The translations under genes were made by a program, and so were the position numbers. Below, piece by piece: positions 48,414 through 58,898 of a stretch of DNA of 64,000 nucleotides. The stretch spans positions 2,232,001 to 2,296,000 of the forward strand of contig NZ_CP017671.1 in the NCBI RefSeq assembly GCF_001874625.1, given 5' to 3'. Source of the DNA: Providencia rettgeri (GTDB lineage: Bacteria; Pseudomonadota; Gammaproteobacteria; Enterobacterales; Enterobacteriaceae). Below the pieces are notes generated by a model that made no database searches, had not been told where the DNA came from, and saw only the letters and a list, made by a program, of their open reading frames with translations. How positions within the stretch are numbered: position 1 is the stretch's first letter; each line of letters begins with the position of its first letter.

Positions 48414-50189
48414 TTAGGCTTGAACCAAAGGACCTGGGTTTGGTAAATAAAGTTCACGTATAGCGTTTGCAGCAAACAGTGCTGTCGCACCCACTATCCC
48501 GGTTGGGTTATAAGCAAGGTTTTGTGGAAAACAACAAGCCCCTAATACAAATACATTGGGAACATCCCAAGTTTGCATGTACTTATTGACGACACTATTT
48601 TGTGGGGAGTCACCCATCACTGCACCACCGGTGGTATGGGTTGATTGGTATGGGCGTACATCATAATGTGCATCCATTGACATAAACCCCATTTCATAAT
48701 GTTTAGGGTTCATTCTTTTTGTTATTTCTTCAGCCTTAGAACCGACAAAGTTAGTCATTTTCAATTCGTTGGGTTGCCAATCGAATGTCATTCTTAACAG
48801 TGGTAGGCCATGCTTATCTTGGTAAGTTGGATCAAGGTCTAGGTAACATTGTTTATAAGGCATGACAGACCCTGAGGCCCCAATATGCATTGAGTGTAAA
48901 TAATTTTCTTTAATAGCTTTTTTCCAACCTGTTCCCCATGTTGGCGAATCTTTTGGTATCGTCATTTGCTGAATAGGGCGTCCACCTGAAGTTGTCGTCG
49001 ATATTGTTGAACCGCCGATAAAGCCTAGTTGGCTATGGTCAAAATTTTCAGCGTTATAGTTATCAATAAAACTACCTGTGCAGCCCGCGGCGGCGAATGG
49101 ATTCATGAATTGGTTTTGATCGTAAAATAAAGTGACTCCACCGTTCATTTGATAAGCAAAGTTACGACCGACAACCCCTTCTCCTGTAGTAGGGTTATAA
49201 GGCTTTCCTATATTCGATAACAAAAGTAGTCGGACATTATGTAATTGGAATGCACTTAAGATAACAAGGTCTGCTGGCTGTACAACACGCTGCCCATGGC
49301 TATCTATATAAGTGACTCCCGTTGCTTTTTTCCCCGTCGAATCCATATTGACTTGAACAACATGTGAGTTTGTTCGTAATTCAATGTTCTTATGTTGCCT
49401 TAATGCTGGGAGCACACAGGCTTGAGGGGATGCTTTAGAATAGTTAAAACAGCCAAAACGTTCACAATAACCACAATAATTACAAACCCCAAGTTGAACG
49501 CCATAAGGGTTGACGTAAGGCTCTGTACAGTTAGCACTTGGTGTTGGGAAAGGGTGGTAACCAAGGGATTTTGCTGCTTCATTAAATAATATGGATGAAT
49601 ATTGCATTTTTAATGGTTTAGTTGGATAAGGGTTTTTCCGTTCAGACTCGAAAGGGTTTCCTCCATCCAAAATTTTGCCATTAATATTACCGGCTTGGCC
49701 TGAAGTTCCACAAATTTTTTCAAATTTGTCAAAATAGGGCTCCATTTCTTCATAACTAAAAGGATAATCCTGTACAGTCATGTCCGATGGAATAAAGTCA
49801 GCCCCATACTTTTCAATAACAGTACTGCGCATTTTGATATCTGCATGTAACGGTCGCCAAAGCATGCCATTCCAGTGAACACCCGCACCACCAACCCCAT
49901 TTCCGGGCAAGAAAGAGCCTAAACGCCGATAAGGCAGCGCAGTGTCTGATTGTTTATGCCTTACCGTTATGGTTTCTCCAGATATATTTTGGAATAATTT
50001 CAGTCGAATACCATAAGTCAATTCATCTGCAATTCGAGGATAAGCAAAATCAGGATAAGTATCCCGTTTTTCACCTCGTTCAAGAGCGACTATTTTTAGA
50101 CCTGTATTGGCGAGCTCCATGGCCATTAATGACCCAGTCCAACCAAAACCCACAATGATAATATCAACAGGATCTTTTTTAATTTCCAT
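48414..50189 (-). CDS. GMC-family flavoprotein subunit of gluconate 2-dehydrogenase-type complex
   Basis: This 591-residue FAD enzyme of the glucose-methanol-choline family has the ADP-binding motif G14-F-G-W-T-G19 and the C-terminal GMC His region (AHYDVRPYQSTHTTGGAVMGDSP, NPTGIVGATALFAANAI). A cysteine cluster C-x2-C-x2-C-x4-C (CNYCGYCERFGC, about 235-246) fits the [3Fe-4S] site described in membrane-bound fructose/gluconate dehydrogenases. By family it oxidises D-gluconate to 2-keto-D-gluconate on the periplasmic side. It has no signal of its own and should be carried out by the Tat signal on the small subunit. It is the second gene, 2 nt after the small-subunit stop. Confidence 0.9.
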   Translation of the reverse strand: MEIKKDPVDIIIVGFGWTGSLMAMELANTGLKIVALERGEKRDTYPDFAYPRIADELTYGIRLKLFQNISGETITVRHKQSDTALPYRRLGSFLPGNGVGGAGVHWNGMLWRPLHADIKMRSTVIEKYGADFIPSDMTVQDYPFSYEEMEPYFDKFEKICGTSGQAGNINGKILDGGNPFESERKNPYPTKPLKMQYSSILFNEAAKSLGYHPFPTPSANCTEPYVNPYGVQLGVCNYCGYCERFGCFNYSKASPQACVLPALRQHKNIELRTNSHVVQVNMDSTGKKATGVTYIDSHGQRVVQPADLVILSAFQLHNVRLLLLSNIGKPYNPTTGEGVVGRNFAYQMNGGVTLFYDQNQFMNPFAAAGCTGSFIDNYNAENFDHSQLGFIGGSTISTTTSGGRPIQQMTIPKDSPTWGTGWKKAIKENYLHSMHIGASGSVMPYKQCYLDLDPTYQDKHGLPLLRMTFDWQPNELKMTNFVGSKAEEITKRMNPKHYEMGFMSMDAHYDVRPYQSTHTTGGAVMGDSPQNSVVNKYMQTWDVPNVFVLGACCFPQNLAYNPTGIVGATALFAANAIRELYLPNPGPLVQA

Positions 50190-50191
50190 GG

Positions 50192-50917
50192 CTATATCCC
50201 TCTTTTCTTACCTGAAATACTCACGGGCCCTAATGGGTACGGTTGACCAGGATTATCCATAACTTGTTGATAATCAGCTCTAGCACCAGGGAACCCAATT
50301 AATTTCCACGAAGCCATCGTTTGATTTCCGCCATGAATCGGGTCAGAAAAATAGCCCTCTTTTGTATTTTCAAGCATTTGTGTGAAGAACAGTTCGCTTG
50401 GAACGGAGGAAAGTTCAAGCGCGCCATTTTCAAGCTGAGTGAGTATTTCATCTTGCTCTGCCGTTTCTAGTTCAGCGAACATTTTATTGTGGTGTTGTTG
50501 ACACCATACATTGACATCCTGAATCCCATTGCGCCATAAATCACGAGGGGTTAACGGAGATTGATAACCTAATTCTGGAACACTAGTTGCAAAGGGGCCA
50601 TGCATATACCAAAGATGCCCATATCCATAAGGTTGTTCCATTTGTTTATCAATAAAAATAGGGATACCTTCATCGACGGCACCTGGGCCATATTGGTCGG
50701 CAGGAATAAGCCTATTGGTGGCAGCAAGAACGAATTGCCACTCAATTTCATTAAAAAAAAGCGGGGAATATAGCGTTGATAAATTATTGGGTGAATGAGA
50801 TGTAGCAGCTAAACTGTCCATGGTTATTAGATTGCTGCCTAGCGCGGTAAGCGGAATGATAGCTAATGTTTTTTGTAAAAAAATTCGCCTAGGAGGTACG
50901 TTTTCTTTTTTGCTCAT
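50192..50917 (-). CDS. Small subunit (subunit 3) of gluconate 2-dehydrogenase-type complex, Tat signal
   Basis: This 241-residue protein of the gluconate 2-dehydrogenase subunit 3 family has a twin-arginine signal (PPRRIFLQKTLAIIPLTALG). ATG 50917 is preferred to a start 42 nt upstream because the signal then has a short basic N-region (MSKKENVPPRR) and GGGA lies about 9 nt upstream. Mature blocks FNEIEWQFVLAATNRLIPADQYGPGA, YGYGHLWYMHGPF and GGNQTMASWKLIGFPGARADY are typical. It probably chaperones and exports the flavoprotein. It is the first gene of the operon. The 356-nt gap upstream (50918-51273) holds no other gene. Confidence 0.88.
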   Translation of the reverse strand: MSKKENVPPRRIFLQKTLAIIPLTALGSNLITMDSLAATSHSPNNLSTLYSPLFFNEIEWQFVLAATNRLIPADQYGPGAVDEGIPIFIDKQMEQPYGYGHLWYMHGPFATSVPELGYQSPLTPRDLWRNGIQDVNVWCQQHHNKMFAELETAEQDEILTQLENGALELSSVPSELFFTQMLENTKEGYFSDPIHGGNQTMASWKLIGFPGARADYQQVMDNPGQPYPLGPVSISGKKRGI

Positions 50918-51273
50918 ATTACTATCCCAGTTATGATCTATTAATTTAAATAAACACATAAGTTTCTTTTAGTGTGCGATAGAAGATAGAACTATCTAAA
51001 ATTTATAGTCGTTTATTTTAATGAGGGATGTTTGCCTAAAAAAGGTTTCTAAATGTGTTTTATGTAACAAAACGCAGATTTTAGTGGCAATAAATTGTTA
51101 ATAAGGGAAGCTGGATTGAGAAAATTGGGATGCTGCTTGAGCTATTTTATTCGCGGGCGATTGCAGACAGGAGGCAGTTTTAAATTTAAAGGGTATATTT
51201 TTAGTTTAGAGCCCCAGTTTCGTTACTAGGACTCCTAAGCTAACCCTACAATCACTTATTTTTAAATATAAAA

Positions 51274-51621
51274 TCAATCAATTGCAGCAATTATCTTTAT
51301 TTCAACTTTATATTCAGGCTTCATCAATAATGCCTGTACAGTACAACGTACAGGTGCACTTCCCGCAACGACCCATGCATCCCATGCTTGGTTCATCCCA
51401 GCAAAATCAGCTTTATCAGCCAAGAAAATTGTTGCATCGAGGATTTTGCTTTTATCCGAACCTATACGCTCTAACATGACATCAATTGCAGCAAGTGTAT
51501 TGGCGGTTTGCGCCACGATATCGGCATCGAGGTTTTCTGGCACGCTGGTGTAGTAAACAACATTATTATGAATAACAGCTTCAGACCAACGATTATCTGG
51601 GTCAATACGTTTAATGGACAT
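51274..51621 (-). CDS. yoaB: YoaB, RidA/YjgF-family protein
   Basis: This 115-residue protein is close to E. coli YoaB (114): VIHNNVVYYTSVPENLDADIVAQTANTLAAIDVMLERIGSDKSKILDATIFLADKADF and APVRCTVQALLMKPEYKVEIKI. RidA-family members hydrolyse reactive enamine/imine intermediates, but YoaB itself is less studied. ATG 51621 has AAGGA at a good spacing, whereas the ATG two codons upstream is too close to it. It is divergent from yoaA, as in E. coli. Confidence 0.94.
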   Translation of the reverse strand: MSIKRIDPDNRWSEAVIHNNVVYYTSVPENLDADIVAQTANTLAAIDVMLERIGSDKSKILDATIFLADKADFAGMNQAWDAWVVAGSAPVRCTVQALLMKPEYKVEIKIIAAID

Positions 51622-51771
51622 AATCATTCCTTATTATACATGTAACTCAAGAATAGCAGCTTGATAGCCGGATGAAAATCAGTTGTTCAACCAAGTATTA
51701 ATTAGCTCAGCAGGGTAAGCCAACTCATGGTAAAGTGTGCTACTCATTTTTTTGATAAATAGGTTTTTGTT

Positions 51772-53688
51772 GTGCACGATGATTTTTCTGCGGATGGCTT
51801 TTTAGCCAGAACAATTCCTGGTTTTCAACCTCGTGAAGCTCAGGTTACTATGTCCAAAGCCGTAGCTGAGTCGATTGAACAGCAACAGGTGCTGGTGGCT
51901 GAAGCGGGAACGGGAACAGGAAAAACCTATGCTTATTTAGTGCCAGCATTGCGTAGTGGGAAAAAAGTTATTGTTTCAACAGGGTCAAAAGCACTACAGG
52001 ATCAATTATATCATCGGGATTTACCCTCAATAATCGAAGCGATGAACTATACTGGGCGCACAGCTTTATTGAAAGGGCGCTCCAATTACTTGTGTTTAGA
52101 AAGGTTAGATCAGCAATCATTAGGTGGCGGAAGCCTCGAACCAGAAATTTTATCTGCCGTTGTTAGGTTACGTAGTTGGTCAATAGAGTCTGAGTTAGGC
52201 GACACCAGTACTTGCCATGATGTTGCTGAGGATAGCCCGGTTTGGCCACTAGTCACTAGTACCAATGATAATTGTCTGGGAAGTGATTGCCCTCGTTATA
52301 AAGAGTGTTTTGTTCTCAAAGCTCGCCGTAAAGCTTTAGAAGCGGATATTGTCGTCGTCAATCATCATTTATTCATGGCGGATAGAGTCGTCAAAGATAC
52401 GGGGTTTGGGGAACTAATTCCCCAAGCAGAGGTGATGATTTTTGATGAAGCACACCAAATTCCAGATATTGCCAGCCAATATTTTGGCCAACAGTTAAGT
52501 AGTCGTCAATTACTTGACCTTGCCCGGGACATGGTCATGACGTATCGAACGGAGTTGAAAGACCAAGTACAACTGCAAAAAAGTGCGGATAGGCTAACGC
52601 AAAGCACGTTAGATTTTAGGTTGAATTTGGGGGAAAACAGCTTCCGTGGGAACTTACGTGACTTACTTAAGCTACCTGCAGTGCAAAGGGCGCTGACATT
52701 ACTCGATGATTCATTAGAATTATGCTATGAGGTAATTAAAACCTCTTTAGGGCGCTCTCAAAGCTTAGATTCTATTTTCGAGCGAGTGACTATGTATCGC
52801 AACCGGCTAAACCGGCTTAAAGATGTTTCTATTGCTGGCTACAGTTATTGGTTTGAAAGCTATGGACGTCATTTTTTACTCGCTTTGACCCCATTAACGG
52901 TCGCAGAAAAATTTAGTGAGATGATTAATAGCACACCTGCGAGTTGGGTTTTCACATCAGCAACGTTATCTGTCAATGAAAAGCTAAGTCATTTTACAGA
53001 CCGCTTAGGTTTGGTTAAAGCCAAAACATTATTACTGGCGAGCCCATTTGATTATCAACGTCAAACGTTGTTGTGTGTGCCGCGTTTTTTACCGGAACCG
53101 AATCAACGCGGAGTTGCGCAAAAACTGGCAACGATGTTACGGCCTTTAATCAAGAAAAACCAAGGGCGGTGCTTCTTTTTGTGTACATCTCATGTGATGA
53201 TGCGTGAATTAGCCGAAGAATTTAAAGCCTCATTAACGTTACCCGTATTAATGCAAGGGGAGAGCAGTAAGAACAAACTGTTATCTCAGTTTATTGCGGC
53301 AGGAAACGCTGTGTTAGTCGCAACAAGTAGTTTCTGGGAAGGGGTAGATGTACGTGGCGATGAACTTACTTGTGTGATTATTGATAAACTGCCATTTACG
53401 GCACCAGATGACCCCTTATTGAGGGCGCGAATTGAAGACTGTGAATTACGCGGTGGCGACCCTTTTGCCGATGTACAGCTACCTGATGCTGTTATTACCT
53501 TAAAACAAGGTGTTGGTCGGTTAATTCGTGATACAAGTGATTATGGTGTGATAGTGATTTGTGATAATCGCCTAGTGACTCGTCCTTATGGTGAGGTATT
53601 TTTACGCAGCCTTCCTCCATCTCCACGGACGAGAAGCGTAACCAAGGCTATCGAATTTCTTGAAGAAAAAAGGCGACAGTCTCCCTAA
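51772..53688 (+). CDS. yoaA: YoaA, DinG/XPD-like ATP-dependent helicase
   Basis: This 638-residue superfamily 2 helicase has Walker [13 protein letters not shown], the DEAH box ([10 protein letters not shown]), motif [11 protein letters not shown], and four cysteines for an Fe-S cluster between motifs I and II (around [22 protein letters not shown]). In E. coli YoaA pairs with HolC (DNA polymerase III chi) to repair stalled forks. Translation starts with GTG at 51772 ([12 protein letters not shown], 636 residues in E. coli). It starts 151 nt from yoaB. Confidence 0.95.
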   Translation: MHDDFSADGFLARTIPGFQPREAQVTMSKAVAESIEQQQVLVAEAGTGTGKTYAYLVPALRSGKKVIVSTGSKALQDQLYHRDLPSIIEAMNYTGRTALLKGRSNYLCLERLDQQSLGGGSLEPEILSAVVRLRSWSIESELGDTSTCHDVAEDSPVWPLVTSTNDNCLGSDCPRYKECFVLKARRKALEADIVVVNHHLFMADRVVKDTGFGELIPQAEVMIFDEAHQIPDIASQYFGQQLSSRQLLDLARDMVMTYRTELKDQVQLQKSADRLTQSTLDFRLNLGENSFRGNLRDLLKLPAVQRALTLLDDSLELCYEVIKTSLGRSQSLDSIFERVTMYRNRLNRLKDVSIAGYSYWFESYGRHFLLALTPLTVAEKFSEMINSTPASWVFTSATLSVNEKLSHFTDRLGLVKAKTLLLASPFDYQRQTLLCVPRFLPEPNQRGVAQKLATMLRPLIKKNQGRCFFLCTSHVMMRELAEEFKASLTLPVLMQGESSKNKLLSQFIAAGNAVLVATSSFWEGVDVRGDELTCVIIDKLPFTAPDDPLLRARIEDCELRGGDPFADVQLPDAVITLKQGVGRLIRDTSDYGVIVICDNRLVTRPYGEVFLRSLPPSPRTRSVTKAIEFLEEKRRQSP

Positions 53689-53791
53689 AAAGAGTCAATT
53701 CCTTGGCGTTTTTCTGCTGTTACGGAAGTTGTTTGTGTTAATATGCATAACATCTTTTAATCAAAAATTATTAATTTGCCGGAGTTTAGGC

Positions 53792-54490
53792 ATGTCGACC
53801 CGTATTCTTGCTGTTGATACAGCAACCGAAGCATGTTCAGTTGCACTTTGGTGTGATGGTGAAATCATTTCACGCTTTGCTATTTCCCCTCGTGAACATA
53901 CACAAAAAGTTTTACCCATGGTTGAAGAGGTTTTGGCCGAAGCAGGTATGGGGCTAAACCAGTTAGATGCATTAGCATTTGGTCGTGGCCCGGGTAGTTT
54001 CACGGGAGTGCGCATTGGTGTAGGGATAGCACAAGGGTTAGCATTAGGTGCTGATTTGCCAATGATTGGTGTTTCTTCATTAATGACTCTCGCTCAAGGT
54101 GCATTACGTCTCACGGGGCAAACGCAAGTCCTAGTTGCCATTGATGCACGTATGTCTGAAATCTATTGTGCTCAATATCAATATGTTGTAGATAGGCAAT
54201 GGTTAGGTGAAGGCACAGAAGCTGTTCTACAACCTGATGACTTTAAAGCCCAATTCACCTCATTGACTGGGCAATGGTGCTATGCCGGTACAGGTTGGGC
54301 AGCTTATCCAACATTATTAGCTGGTGATAAGGCATTGAGTGATAGTCAGGTGACGTTACCTGATGCGCAAGACATGCTGCCAATTGCTGCACAGTTATGG
54401 CAACAAGGTAAAGCGATTGCAGTTGAAAATGTAGAACCAACTTATTTGCGTAATGAAGTGACTTGGAAAAAATTGCCCGGTAGAGAATAA
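53792..54490 (+). CDS. tsaB: TsaB, t6A tRNA-modification protease-like partner
   Basis: This 232-residue ASKHA-fold protein supports TsaD in N6-threonylcarbamoyladenosine synthesis at tRNA position 37. [43 protein letters not shown] and [19 protein letters not shown] match E. coli TsaB (231). ATG 53792 gives that length; a possible earlier start at 53660 overlaps the end of yoaA and adds 44 residues with no family match. It is essential in E. coli. Confidence 0.96.
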   Translation: MSTRILAVDTATEACSVALWCDGEIISRFAISPREHTQKVLPMVEEVLAEAGMGLNQLDALAFGRGPGSFTGVRIGVGIAQGLALGADLPMIGVSSLMTLAQGALRLTGQTQVLVAIDARMSEIYCAQYQYVVDRQWLGEGTEAVLQPDDFKAQFTSLTGQWCYAGTGWAAYPTLLAGDKALSDSQVTLPDAQDMLPIAAQLWQQGKAIAVENVEPTYLRNEVTWKKLPGRE

Positions 54491-54734
54491 GTTCAGCAGA
54501 AGTCATCAAAAATTGAATTGGCTGTATCTTATCACTAAATATATAGCCAATTTATTATCTAATTTAGGTAATACATAATATCTTGATAAATTAAAATACA
54601 AATCGAATTGTTTAAAAAGATAGGTTATTATTAAAAGGTAATGTATGCCTGTTTAACATATTGTGTTGTCTCAAATTAAGACTATTTTAAACAACACAAT
54701 ATAAAATTATACTATTGCTAATCGGAGGTGGTCT

Positions 54735-55331
54735 ATGAATATTGAATTAAACTGCCGCACTGCACTTAAAGGTCTTTTTGTCGCAAGCGTATTAGCACTA
54801 ACAGGGTGCGTCTCGATACCCGCATCAATTCAAGGGTCGGTACAAAACCCTACGGATAACTTAACATCCGTACAAAATGCACCTGAAATGTATATTGGTC
54901 AAGAGGCACGCTTTGGTGGAAAAGTCCTTGCTGTGGCAAATGAGCCGACAAGGACTCGCTTAGAAATTGCGGTGATGGCATTGAGTAAATACGATGCTGC
55001 ACCTGAACTCAATGCTCCATCTATTGGTCGTATATATGCTTATTTGAATGGTTTCCGTGAGCCGAGTGATTTCACTAATCGTTACGTTACGGTAGTCGGT
55101 AAAATCACTGGTGAACAACCAGGTAAAGTCGGGCAAGTTCCTTACAAATATGTCACTTTAGATGTGACAGGTTTTCAACGTTGGAATATTGCACAAAGTG
55201 TTATGATACCACCGAGTGGGCCGTGGAATTATGGCTACTACGGGGACCCTTACTATTATAACCATCCTTGGGGGTGGGGATATGGCTATCCAGGCGGCCC
55301 GGCTCAGGTTCACACTTACTTAACTGAGTAA
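54735..55331 (+). CDS. yeaY: YeaY, Slp-family outer-membrane lipoprotein
   Basis: This 198-residue precursor has a type II signal with lipobox ALTGC (lipidated C25) and Slp-family mature blocks (VQNAPEMYIGQEARFGGKVLAVANEPTRTRLEIAVMALSKYDAAPEL, GRIYAYLNGFREPSDFTNRYVTVVGKITGE). The C-terminal tail is rich in Gly, Tyr and Trp (YGYYGDPYYYNHPWGWGYGYPGGP). In E. coli yeaY lies at the same place and is under sigma-E control; no sigma-E element is confirmed here. The gene sits between tsaB and fadD. Confidence 0.92.
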   Translation: MNIELNCRTALKGLFVASVLALTGCVSIPASIQGSVQNPTDNLTSVQNAPEMYIGQEARFGGKVLAVANEPTRTRLEIAVMALSKYDAAPELNAPSIGRIYAYLNGFREPSDFTNRYVTVVGKITGEQPGKVGQVPYKYVTLDVTGFQRWNIAQSVMIPPSGPWNYGYYGDPYYYNHPWGWGYGYPGGPAQVHTYLTE

Positions 55332-55376
55332 TATTTTATCTCTGTTTTTGAACTTAAGACTCACTAAGTAAAAAGG

Positions 55377-55412
55377 AAAAGGCTGTTACCTTTAAAGTAA
55401 TGGCCTTTTTTT
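55377..55412 (+). terminator. Terminator of yeaY
   Basis: A stem AAGGCTGTTAC / GTAATGGCCTT (two G-U pairs, 7-nt loop) is followed by seven T, 46 nt after yeaY. It separates yeaY from the promoter-like element at 55532. Confidence 0.85.
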
Positions 55413-55543
55413 GTGCTTGAAGATAAATAATGGCGTTCTTCGGCAGTCTTTTATACCACTAAAACTATCTTTTTTTGATATGGCAAGTTATTAAGCATCG
55501 ATAAGCTCTCCAAACTTAGTGTAGTTCGGTGTATAATTACGTT

Positions 55544-55614
55544 ATCTTGTATAGATTTACATCTATTTAATTAATCTTAAGACAAACAAGGCGGCATAGA
55601 CCGCCTTGTTTTTT
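55544..55614 (+). ncRNA. Candidate small RNA between yeaY and fadD
   Basis: A perfect TATAAT (55532-55537) and a strong intrinsic terminator (ACAAGGCGG / CCGCCTTGT, 6-nt loop, six T; 55586-55614) lie in the 420-nt yeaY-fadD gap with no ORF between them. yeaY already ends at its own terminator (55377-55412). The predicted transcript is about 70 nt. It has a small 5' hairpin (TAGAT-TTAC-ATCTA, about 55553-55566), then an unpaired A/U-rich stretch, then the terminator hairpin with a U-tail. This is the usual shape of an Hfq-bound sRNA. The weak point is the -35: no good hexamer is found at 16-18 bp. The unit could also be an attenuator in a fadD leader. Confidence 0.5.
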
Positions 55615-55675
55615 CTTAGAAGAATAAAATTTATTTAGTGATAGAGGTCTCAACCTTGACATTGTCTGTTTTTCA

Positions 55676-55692
55676 AACTGGTACGCTGAGTT
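55676..55692 (+). promoter_or_regulatory. Candidate FadR operator upstream of fadD
   Basis: AACTGGTACGCTGAGTT fits 10 of the 14 fixed positions of the FadR consensus (ANCTGGTCNGACNTGTT), with the AACTGGT half perfect. It lies 27 bp before a TATAAT -10 (55719-55724) and 60 bp before the fadD start, the right area for control by FadR. Confidence 0.5.
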
Positions 55693-55751
55693 AATAATTT
55701 GTTAAAACATGTGTTGAGTATAATAAATTCACTAAATTCAGGAGTAACATT

Positions 55752-57440
55752 TTGGAAAAAATCTGGCTAAAAAATTACCCTACTGATGTGCCGGAAGAAA
55801 TCAATCCTGATCGCTTTGCCTCTTTGGCTGAGTTACTTGAAAACGCGGTTTCTCAATATGCTGATCAGCCTGCATTTATCAATATGGGCGCAGTCATGAC
55901 TTATCGGAAGCTGGAGGAAAGAAGCCGTGCTTTCGCTGCTTATTTGCAAAATGGGCTTGGTCTAAAAAAAGGGGATCGTGTTGCATTAATGATGCCGAAC
56001 CTCTTGCAGTACCCTATTGCTTTGTTTGGGATATTGCGGGCAGGTATGGTAGTGGTGAATGTTAATCCACTGTATACACCGCGAGAATTAGAACATCAAC
56101 TAAACGATAGCGGTGCCGCAGCGATTGTGATTGTGTCGAATTTTGCTCATACGCTAGAAAAAATTGTTTATAACACCAAAGTTAAGCATGTCATTTTGAC
56201 GCGAATGGGCGATCAACTCTCACGACCAAAAGCGACCATTGTGGATTTTGTTGTTAAGTATGTGAAACGCTTAGTTCCTAAATACAATTTACCCGATGCC
56301 ATATCATTTCGTCGTGCAATGCATTATGGCTATCGTATGCAATATATTAAACCAAACATTGCAGGTAGTGATTTGGCTTTCTTGCAATACACGGGGGGAA
56401 CAACAGGGGTTGCCAAAGGCGCGATGTTAACCCATCGCAATATGTTAGCGAATTTAGAACAAGCGAGAGCAGCTTACGGCCCTGTGTTGAAGTTTGGGGA
56501 AGAGTTTGTTGTGACTGCATTACCTCTTTACCATGTATTTGCGCTGATGGTGAACTGTTTGTTATTCATCAATGTTGGGGGAGTCAATTTACTTATAACT
56601 AACCCGCGTGATGTACCAGACACGGTGAAGCAATTAGGGCGTTATCCTGTTACATCCATTACTGGGGTGAATACATTATTTAATGCATGGCTTCATAATG
56701 ATGAATTTAAGAAGTTAGATTTTTCACGTTTACGTCTTTCGGTTGGTGGGGGGATGCCAGTACAAAAAGCAGTGGCTGAAAAATGGCAGCAGCTCACCGG
56801 GAAACATTTGCTTGAAGGGTATGGTTTGACAGAATGTTCACCATTAGTGACGGGGAACCCCTATACCTTAACGTCTTATAGTGGAAGTATTGGTTTACCT
56901 GTTCCATCAACTGATGTTAAATTCCTTGATGATGATGGTCATGAAGTTGCCATTGGTGAACCCGGTGAAATGTGGGTAAAAGGCCCTCAGGTTATGAAAG
57001 GGTATTGGAATCGCCCTGACTCAACCGCGGAGGCCATCGTTGATGGCTGGTTAGCGACAGGGGATATCGCTGAAATAGATACTGAAGGCTATATTCGCAT
57101 TGTTGATCGCAAAAAGGACATGATTATTGTTTCTGGTTTTAATGTTTATCCAAATGAAATTGAAGATGTCATTTCGGCACACCCTGATGTGATTGAATGC
57201 GCTGCAATTGGTGTTCCTAGCGAAAGTACAGGGGAAGCCGTTAAAGTGTTTGTTGTGACGAAAAATACGAATTTAACTGCTGATGAACTTAAAACCTTTT
57301 GCCGTCGTTCGTTAACCGCGTATAAAGTGCCTAAGTTATTTGAATTTCGTGATGAATTACCAAAATCTAACGTAGGTAAAATTTTACGTAAAGATCTGCG
57401 TGATGAAGAAAAATTGCAAAGAGATAAAACACCAGTATGA
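55752..57440 (+). CDS. fadD: Long-chain fatty acid-CoA ligase FadD
   Basis: This 562-residue acyl-CoA synthetase activates imported long-chain fatty acids for beta-oxidation. It has the AMP-binding motif [18 protein letters not shown] and the FACS signature [41 protein letters not shown]. The start is TTG 55752 with AGGAG upstream; I recall that E. coli fadD also uses a TTG start. It matches the E. coli protein (561) end to end. A 420-nt upstream gap holds the terminator of yeaY, a candidate sRNA and a candidate FadR site. Confidence 0.97.
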   Translation: MEKIWLKNYPTDVPEEINPDRFASLAELLENAVSQYADQPAFINMGAVMTYRKLEERSRAFAAYLQNGLGLKKGDRVALMMPNLLQYPIALFGILRAGMVVVNVNPLYTPRELEHQLNDSGAAAIVIVSNFAHTLEKIVYNTKVKHVILTRMGDQLSRPKATIVDFVVKYVKRLVPKYNLPDAISFRRAMHYGYRMQYIKPNIAGSDLAFLQYTGGTTGVAKGAMLTHRNMLANLEQARAAYGPVLKFGEEFVVTALPLYHVFALMVNCLLFINVGGVNLLITNPRDVPDTVKQLGRYPVTSITGVNTLFNAWLHNDEFKKLDFSRLRLSVGGGMPVQKAVAEKWQQLTGKHLLEGYGLTECSPLVTGNPYTLTSYSGSIGLPVPSTDVKFLDDDGHEVAIGEPGEMWVKGPQVMKGYWNRPDSTAEAIVDGWLATGDIAEIDTEGYIRIVDRKKDMIIVSGFNVYPNEIEDVISAHPDVIECAAIGVPSESTGEAVKVFVVTKNTNLTADELKTFCRRSLTAYKVPKLFEFRDELPKSNVGKILRKDLRDEEKLQRDKTPV

Positions 57441-57466
57441 TGATGGTTTAGTCTCATAAAGATAAT

Positions 57467-57495
57467 AAGTAACGCCGGTTTATACCGGCGTTACT
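57467..57495 (+). repeat. Perfect hairpin between fadD and rnd
   Basis: AGTAACGCCGG / CCGGCGTTACT forms an 11-bp stem with a 7-nt loop, 27 nt after fadD and 31 nt before the rnd start. It lacks a T-tract, so it may stabilise the fadD mRNA or cause partial termination, not a full stop. Confidence 0.6.
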
Positions 57496-57525
57496 GTGAT
57501 GAAAATATAAAAAGAGAAACTTGTT

Positions 57526-58647
57526 TTGAATTATCGTTTAGTAACTACAGATAGTGAACTAGCCCAAATATGTCAAGAAGCGAGCCATGCGCCATGGCTT
57601 GCGTTGGATACCGAGTTTGTTCGTACCAGAACGTATTATCCTCAATTAGGTTTGCTACAGCTGTATGATGGAAAGCAAGTTTCGTTGATTGACCCGTTAT
57701 CAATAACGGATTTTAGCCCGTTCAAAGCACTTTTGACTAACCCAAATCAAATTAAGTTCTTACATGCGGGCAGTGAAGATCTCGAAGTCTTTATGCATGA
57801 TTTCGGCTGCGTTCCTGAACCCATGATTGACACGCAAATTATAGCGGCTTTTTTAGGGTATCCTATTTCGTGTGGTTTTGCGTCGTTGGTATCAGAACAT
57901 CTGGGAATTGAGTTGGATAAAAGTGAGTCTCGTACTGATTGGTTAGCGCGCCCATTGAGTGAAAAACAGTGTGATTACGCAACAGCGGATGTGCTGTATT
58001 TACTACCATTAGCTGAAATCCTGATGGCTAAAGTGATGGAGGCTGGGTATTTAGAAGATGTTAAAGATGAGTGCCAACGTGTTGTCGCTCGTCGTCAAAA
58101 AACACTCAAACCGGAAAAAGCATACCTAAATATTCATAATGCTTGGCAATTACGTGATGAACAACTCGCGTGTTTACAGTTACTCGCGGCATGGCGATTA
58201 AATCAGGCAAAAGCTCGTGATATGGCAATTAACTTTGTTGTAAAAGAAGAGCACTTGTGGAAAGTGGCTCGTTTTTTACCGGGTTCTCTCGGCGAACTTG
58301 ATAGCTTAGGTTTGACGGGGCAAGAAATCCGTTGTCACGGTAAGCGTTTGTTAGCTATTGTGGATCAAGCTAAAAAACTTGATGCAAGCCAATATCCTGC
58401 ACCTGTGGCAAATATTACTGAACAAAGTGAATATAAAAATCTCTTTAAAGAAATTAAAGCTATCGTCAAAGATATCGCTGAAAATGAAAAATTTAATGCA
58501 GAATTATTAGCCTCAAGAAGGCAGATTAACCAGTTACTTTCTTTACATTGGGGGCTAAAAACTTCGGCAACGCCCCCTGAGCTTCTCGATGGTTGGCGTG
58601 GAAAGTTGCTTGCAAAACCTATTTCAAAGTTACTAACAAACGTATAA
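57526..58647 (+). CDS. rnd: Ribonuclease D
   Basis: This 373-residue 3'-to-5' exoribonuclease trims tRNA precursors. It has the DEDD exonuclease acids (LDTEFVRT, HAGSEDLEVF, and Y-x3-D in QCDYATADVLYLLPL) followed by two HRDC domains (about 205-285 and 290-373). It starts at TTG 57526 after a U-rich stretch. The E. coli gene is known for a UUG start, so this unusual start appears conserved. In E. coli it also follows fadD. Confidence 0.96.
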   Translation: MNYRLVTTDSELAQICQEASHAPWLALDTEFVRTRTYYPQLGLLQLYDGKQVSLIDPLSITDFSPFKALLTNPNQIKFLHAGSEDLEVFMHDFGCVPEPMIDTQIIAAFLGYPISCGFASLVSEHLGIELDKSESRTDWLARPLSEKQCDYATADVLYLLPLAEILMAKVMEAGYLEDVKDECQRVVARRQKTLKPEKAYLNIHNAWQLRDEQLACLQLLAAWRLNQAKARDMAINFVVKEEHLWKVARFLPGSLGELDSLGLTGQEIRCHGKRLLAIVDQAKKLDASQYPAPVANITEQSEYKNLFKEIKAIVKDIAENEKFNAELLASRRQINQLLSLHWGLKTSATPPELLDGWRGKLLAKPISKLLTNV

Positions 58648-58898
58648 TCGTTTAAGGTACAGGGGGTTTTCCCTTGTACCTACTAAAAACATCCTTTTCA
58701 GTTATATTATCATTTCATTTAATCACTCTAACAAATAAATTCTAGTTAATCGTCTGCTATATTTAAATTAAAATTGGTTTTTAATTAAATTTACTCTTAA
58801 AAATAAACAAACAAAAAAGAGTAAAGAGGGATAATATAATTAATTACTATAAGGTTATTTTTTAATAAACTGGAAATAAAACCACTATTTCACGTTTT

